In this document: positions 60,998 through 64,000 of the stretch, piece after piece
Layout: each line of letters begins with the position of its first letter
How positions within the stretch are numbered: position 1 is the first letter of the stretch
Assembly: GCF_002502735.1 (NCBI RefSeq)
Contig: NZ_DAQC01000008.1
Span: 162,599-226,598, forward strand
Length of the DNA stretch: 64,000 bases
Reading direction: 5' to 3'
Source of the DNA: Methanoregula sp. UBA64
GTDB lineage: Archaea; Halobacteriota; Methanomicrobia; Methanomicrobiales; Methanospirillaceae
Program-made: the position numbers and the translations under genes
The notes under the pieces: generated by a model
The model's database searches: none
What the model was told of the DNA's origin: nothing
What the model saw: the letters and a program-made list of their open reading frames with translations, nothing else

Positions 60998-61650
60998 CTA
61001 TAATGATAGAACGGGGTAAGAAATTATTGATTATACCGTACGGTTTTGTGCAGGATCATCAACTACATCTTCTGATTCCACTCAAACGCGGTTTTATCCA
61101 ACGGATTTTACTGGGAAGGTACCGGACTGCCCGGCCCTAGACAAATTCTTATGTGGGGGGTGGGGGTCACCCCCCACCATTGTGTCCGGGCAGGTGGGGG
61201 GTACCCCCTCCCCACTTTGGACCCGGCCGGGCCCTGCGATCACGCTGCCGGAAAACCACCAGAAACCACACCCCACGCCGGTATTCCATGAGAAACACCG
61301 GATCTGATCATGCAGAAAAGGAGCCGGTTCGCGGCCATGGGGGGGAGGGGGGTGGCCCCTACCCCCCCTTACTCTTTTTTTCAAAGAGGGGGTCACCCCC
61401 CCACCCTTGTGTCCGGGCAGGTAGGGGTACCCACCCTTGGGATCAACTCATATAATTAATTTGCATCTTTGTAGGAGGGGGGGCCACCTGTCCCCCCCCT
61501 TGCCGCCCCTGCGCTGAGCGATGATGGGGTATTACCTGCTTGTATGTTACGCAACTGATGATTGATTGTCACAGCGGAGGAGTGCGTGCGTGTGGGCATC
61601 AAATAACCAACATATAAATAAATATCAAATGAAGAATTGCTCGTAGTATT
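60972..61650. other. 680-bp spacer with G-run hairpins and a direct repeat
   Basis: No gene. Long G- and C-runs alternate from 61150 to 61500. A direct repeat of about 45 bp is present at 61162-61207 and 61388-61433; the second copy differs at a few positions. Further down, an AT-rich stretch leads into the next gene, with ATATAAATAAATATC around 61613-61627 as its probable promoter. Confidence 0.5.
61162..61433. repeat. Pair of G-rich direct repeats
   Basis: Both copies share GGGGGTCACCCCCC, then TTGTGTCCGGGCAGGT, then GGGGTACCC. Copy starts are 226 bp apart. Each contains the palindromic GTGGGGGTCACCCCC-type core that can form a hairpin. Confidence 0.6.
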
Positions 61651-62022
61651 ATGCTCGACCTTAAAATTAAGGATTTAATAGATTTGGTTGTTGCAGATAT
61701 TCCTGAATCTGAAAAACGAATAGAAAAAATGTATGATTGGCATTTTGAAAAGATCAAAGTTTTATATCAAATTAGTTTAGGTATTTCAGCTTCATTATTT
61801 GTCTCGATTATTTTGTCATATCTTCAAAGTAATCTACATGTGGATCTTTGGCTTTTAATTTTAACATTAATAATGGCATCATGTCCTGCATTATATGGAA
61901 TGGTTAGATTTCATAATCTCAAATTGATTCATCGACAATTTGTAGAAGCAATAAAAATTTATAAAGAACTAGAAAGAGTCCGGCCATTTATTCTTCGTTA
62001 TCAACAAAGAATTTCCGAGTGA
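61651..62022 (+). CDS. Two-span membrane protein of an AT-rich islet (123 aa)
   Basis: AT-rich gene, unlike its GC-rich surroundings. An amphipathic N-terminus (MLDLKIKDLIDLVVADIPES) leads to two hydrophobic spans (LYQISLGISASLFVSIILSYL and LWLLILTLIMASCPALYGMV), then a helical C-terminus. The architecture resembles two-helix membrane effectors (SLATT-type), but no motif proves it. Next gene starts 5 bp after its stop. Confidence 0.7.
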   Translation: MLDLKIKDLIDLVVADIPESEKRIEKMYDWHFEKIKVLYQISLGISASLFVSIILSYLQSNLHVDLWLLILTLIMASCPALYGMVRFHNLKLIHRQFVEAIKIYKELERVRPFILRYQQRISE

Positions 62023-62027
62023 GGAAT

Positions 62028-62729
62028 ATGGTGGATACAACAATATTTGGAGTTATTTCACTAATATCAATCATTGCAGGTATAATTTCGATTCTTTTTG
62101 CAGGATATAATTTGTATCTCGCATTTCATTTAAGAAAAGAAAAAATAAATCAAGCGAAAGAAGAGAATTTTCGAAAAGCTTTGGAATCTGATGATTTAGA
62201 GACGTTAGGCAATTTTCTAGAGAGAGATATAGGAAATTTCACAATTAATGAATATGTTTCTGATGATACGGTAAATTTAAAAGTAAATTCATACTTCGAA
62301 AGACTTCAAGTGTTTTTATCAACACCACAAGAGATCCGCAATGAATCACCAAAAACCGTTCAATTACCACTACAAAATGGAGATCAACCATTACCAAATG
62401 AAGATTACAAGAAAATTCTAAATGAACTGAATTTCGGTGATACTTGGAATTCCCTTGCGAGGTTACGAAGAACAATTGAGGTTCAATTAAAAGATTATGC
62501 TAGAGCAAATGAGATCCAAATCAGAGATCAAATATCAGCAGGCCAGATGTTAAATATTCTAAAAAATCAAAATAAAATTTCGGATAGCGTTTTTAAAAAT
62601 TTAAAATTTAGTGTTTCAATTGCTAATAACGCAATTCATGGCAAAGATGTAAGTTATGATGAGGCTCAAGAAGCAATAACTCATGCACGAATTGCTATTG
62701 AAGAATTAAATCGAGGATTGGGAAATTAA
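62028..62729 (+). CDS. Membrane-anchored protein with DUF4145/HEPN-like C-terminus
   Basis: 233 residues from ATG 62028 (GTG 62019 possible). One N-terminal span (IFGVISLISIIAGIISILFAG), a charged helical linker, and a C-terminal helical domain with LRRTIEVQLKDYARANEI...SVSIANNAIHGKDVSYDEAQEAI, reminiscent of DUF4145/HEPN folds, though the catalytic Arg is absent (N-N-A-I-H). AT-rich. Probably acts with the gene just upstream. Confidence 0.7.
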   Translation: MVDTTIFGVISLISIIAGIISILFAGYNLYLAFHLRKEKINQAKEENFRKALESDDLETLGNFLERDIGNFTINEYVSDDTVNLKVNSYFERLQVFLSTPQEIRNESPKTVQLPLQNGDQPLPNEDYKKILNELNFGDTWNSLARLRRTIEVQLKDYARANEIQIRDQISAGQMLNILKNQNKISDSVFKNLKFSVSIANNAIHGKDVSYDEAQEAITHARIAIEELNRGLGN

Positions 62730-62731
62730 TC

Positions 62732-63433
62732 TTAAGCAGGATATTCACCAATAAATCTGCGAACTCCTATAATCATATCCTCAACCTGTTGTTTTGTGTA
62801 TTTATCCTCATGTCCATGGGCGGCTTCATTTCTGATTCCGAGCCAATAATCGATTTGTTTTTGGATGACAGAAGTATACACTCCTTTTTTTACAAGATCA
62901 ATATTCATCTCAGACGCTTTTCTGAATTTTTCCAAATCTCCCTTTTTATAATTCGTATTAATTCCATGATTTTGGCATAGCTTCCGTATATGGGCTTCTA
63001 AAATGGAGCCAAGCATAACTGCGGCAGGGCATTTTAATTTTTCACTTTCTTGTAAAAAATTTTCAGCAATTTCGATAAAATCTTCAAAAATGTCCGCGTG
63101 AATTCGTTGTTGAACATTAATTAGGAGATTATCATCATAGGCCTTTTTCAATGCGGATAAAACTGAAAAAAGGGCTGTGACATCCTCATACAATTTATCA
63201 TCATCACAAAAACCTCGAAACGCATCAGGAGTATACTGATTTAAGGGACGATCAATAATATATTTCGCATTTCTTCTAAAAGTGCTATTTTCTGGAGCAC
63301 ACTGCCAAATAGTTTCGACCAATAAAGTATGAATTTCCCACGCACTACTGGAGGTCGGATCGTCTCTCCATTCCATATATCTGTTAATTGTCTTTTCAAC
63401 GGTCTGGATCACATCCTTTTTTTCAAGGGTCAT
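62732..63433 (-). CDS. HEPN-type protein, candidate RNase or abortive-infection factor
   Basis: 233 residues, AT-rich. The C-terminal part contains the HEPN catalytic motif R-x4-H in WLGIRNEAAHGHEDKYTKQQVED, and a preceding ILEAHIRKLCQNHGI segment as in DUF4145/abortive-infection proteins. Stops 2 bp from the end of the convergent gene and starts 4 bp after thiC, which may drive it. Antitoxin not identified. Confidence 0.75.
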   Translation of the reverse strand: MTLEKKDVIQTVEKTINRYMEWRDDPTSSSAWEIHTLLVETIWQCAPENSTFRRNAKYIIDRPLNQYTPDAFRGFCDDDKLYEDVTALFSVLSALKKAYDDNLLINVQQRIHADIFEDFIEIAENFLQESEKLKCPAAVMLGSILEAHIRKLCQNHGINTNYKKGDLEKFRKASEMNIDLVKKGVYTSVIQKQIDYWLGIRNEAAHGHEDKYTKQQVEDMIIGVRRFIGEYPA

Positions 63434-63437
63434 TTCA

Positions 63438-64000
63438 TCACTTCTGAAATTTATTTATCTTTTTTGTCTTCCCCTCAAACAACTCCCTTACCATCTTAAT
63501 AGCACACAAATCCCCGCACATCGAGCAGGTGTCCGTGTCCCCGTCCCGGACATGGATCGCCTTTGCATGATCGCCGTAGAGCGCCAGCCTGAACTGCGCG
63601 TCCCAGTCAAGGTCGTGCCGGGCCTCGGCCATCTTTACCTCGCGCTCCATTTTGTACCCTTCGGGCCGGCGCACCATGTCCCCCACGTGCGCTGCGATCT
63701 TTGCCACCCGGGTCCCCTCGATAATATCGTCCACGTCCGGCAGGGCGAGGTGCTCGCTCGGCGAGACCATGCAGAGGAAGTCCGCCCCGTTCCGGCAGGC
63801 CTCCGCTCCCCCGATAGCCGCAACCACATGGTCGTAGCCGGGCGCAATATCGGTGACAAGCGGCCCGAGCAGGTAGAGCGGCGCATGGTCGGTGATCTCT
63901 TTTATCATCCGCACGTTGCAGCCCACCTGGTCGAGCGGGATGTGGCCCGGCCCCTCGATCATCCGCTGGACACCGGCCGCCCTGGCCCGGTTTGCAAGCA
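63438..64000 (-). CDS. thiC: Phosphomethylpyrimidine synthase ThiC (partial, N-terminus off the right edge)
   Basis: The last 187 codons are visible. Radical-SAM-like enzyme converting aminoimidazole ribotide to the thiamine pyrimidine. Seen: MIEGPGHIPLDQVGCNV, LGPLVTDIAPGYDHVVAAIGGA, ADFLCMVSPSEHL, and the C-terminal cluster ligands CSMCGDLC. The spacing is C-x2-C-x3-C, one residue shorter than the C-x2-C-x4-C of bacterial ThiC. Upstream portion lies beyond position 64000. Confidence 0.93.
   Translation of the reverse strand, partial: LANRARAAGVQRMIEGPGHIPLDQVGCNVRMIKEITDHAPLYLLGPLVTDIAPGYDHVVAAIGGAEACRNGADFLCMVSPSEHLALPDVDDIIEGTRVAKIAAHVGDMVRRPEGYKMEREVKMAEARHDLDWDAQFRLALYGDHAKAIHVRDGDTDTCSMCGDLCAIKMVRELFEGKTKKINKFQK

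Noticed and set aside
61094..61455. Coding frames across the G-run repeats
   Set aside because: Composition is Gly/Pro runs forced by the repeats; no start signal.

Overview
The window reads as a chromosomal segment of a methanogenic euryarchaeon, most likely of the order Methanomicrobiales. The support is: a group II chaperonin (thermosome), the archaeal D-family DNA polymerase large subunit DP2, aIF1A, an archaeal tRNA-m1G37 methyltransferase, CofD of coenzyme F420 synthesis, a core-MetE methionine synthase, HMG-CoA reductase plus aconitase X, UbiD and UbiX homologues of the archaeal mevalonate route, the archaeal-type riboflavin synthase, class III (pilin-type) signal peptides and TATA-box promoters. 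Order-level placement is inference. Most of the DNA is GC-rich with dense genes; a few short AT-rich or gene-free islets stand out.

Layout. 1-11150: an Orn/Lys/Arg decarboxylase (cut by the left edge), aIF1A, thermosome, a 97-aa protein, a 51-aa membrane protein, Trm5-like methyltransferase, HMG-CoA reductase, a carboxymuconolactone decarboxylase-like protein, a RimI-like acetyltransferase, a DUF1015 protein and HisG. 11272-18393: a surface cassette of six overlapping or closely spaced small membrane and pilin-like genes, followed by a separately promoted 1024-residue von Willebrand A protein. 18430-24141: tRNA-Leu(CAA), a CPBP membrane protease, a 404-bp spacer with a perfect 30-bp palindrome, and DP2 interrupted by a 165-residue mini-intein. 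24225-30079: HEAT protein, DUF1646 transporter, the aconitase X/UbiD/UbiX operon, and two envelope proteins. 30156-39555: HD phosphohydrolase, CofD, PEGA lipoprotein, a second HEAT protein, iron-sulfur flavoprotein, cupin, TMEM175-like channel, an unknown membrane protein and a complete ruvC-ruvA-ruvB set. 39787-45730: sensor kinase, AspRS and methionine synthase, a 720-bp AT-rich islet with folded-RNA potential and a possible 51-aa gene, and a RecA/KaiC-like protein. 45814-51992: AMP-forming ligase, thioredoxin, initiator tRNA-Met, Yip1 and COG1361-type membrane proteins, a methyltransferase. 51993-53179: a gene-free tract with a long hairpin and an array of units repeating every 31 bp. 53180-60746: riboflavin/aminotransferase operon, PurE, GNAT/STAS pair, two coupled Cys-rich proteins, methyltransferase, WHy-domain protein and a small membrane protein. 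60849-64000: a decapitated DUF1697 remnant, G-run repeats, an AT-rich islet with two membrane proteins and a HEPN-type protein (candidate defence genes), and the 3' end of thiC.

How parts connect. HMG-CoA reductase together with aconitase X, UbiD and UbiX suggests the archaeal variant of the mevalonate pathway for lipid synthesis. HisG, PurE, RibH, RibC, ThiC, CofD, AspRS and methionine synthase are housekeeping biosynthesis. The pilin-like cassette plus the VWA protein probably builds a surface structure, with no assembly ATPase in view. Several operon-leading genes have a TATA box about 26 bp before the start codon, implying leaderless transcripts, whereas downstream genes carry Shine-Dalgarno sites or 4-bp ATGA overlaps.

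The most unusual signals are the 31-bp-periodic array, the 30-bp palindrome, the DP2 mini-intein ending in Gln, and the AT-rich HEPN islet next to a truncated gene.
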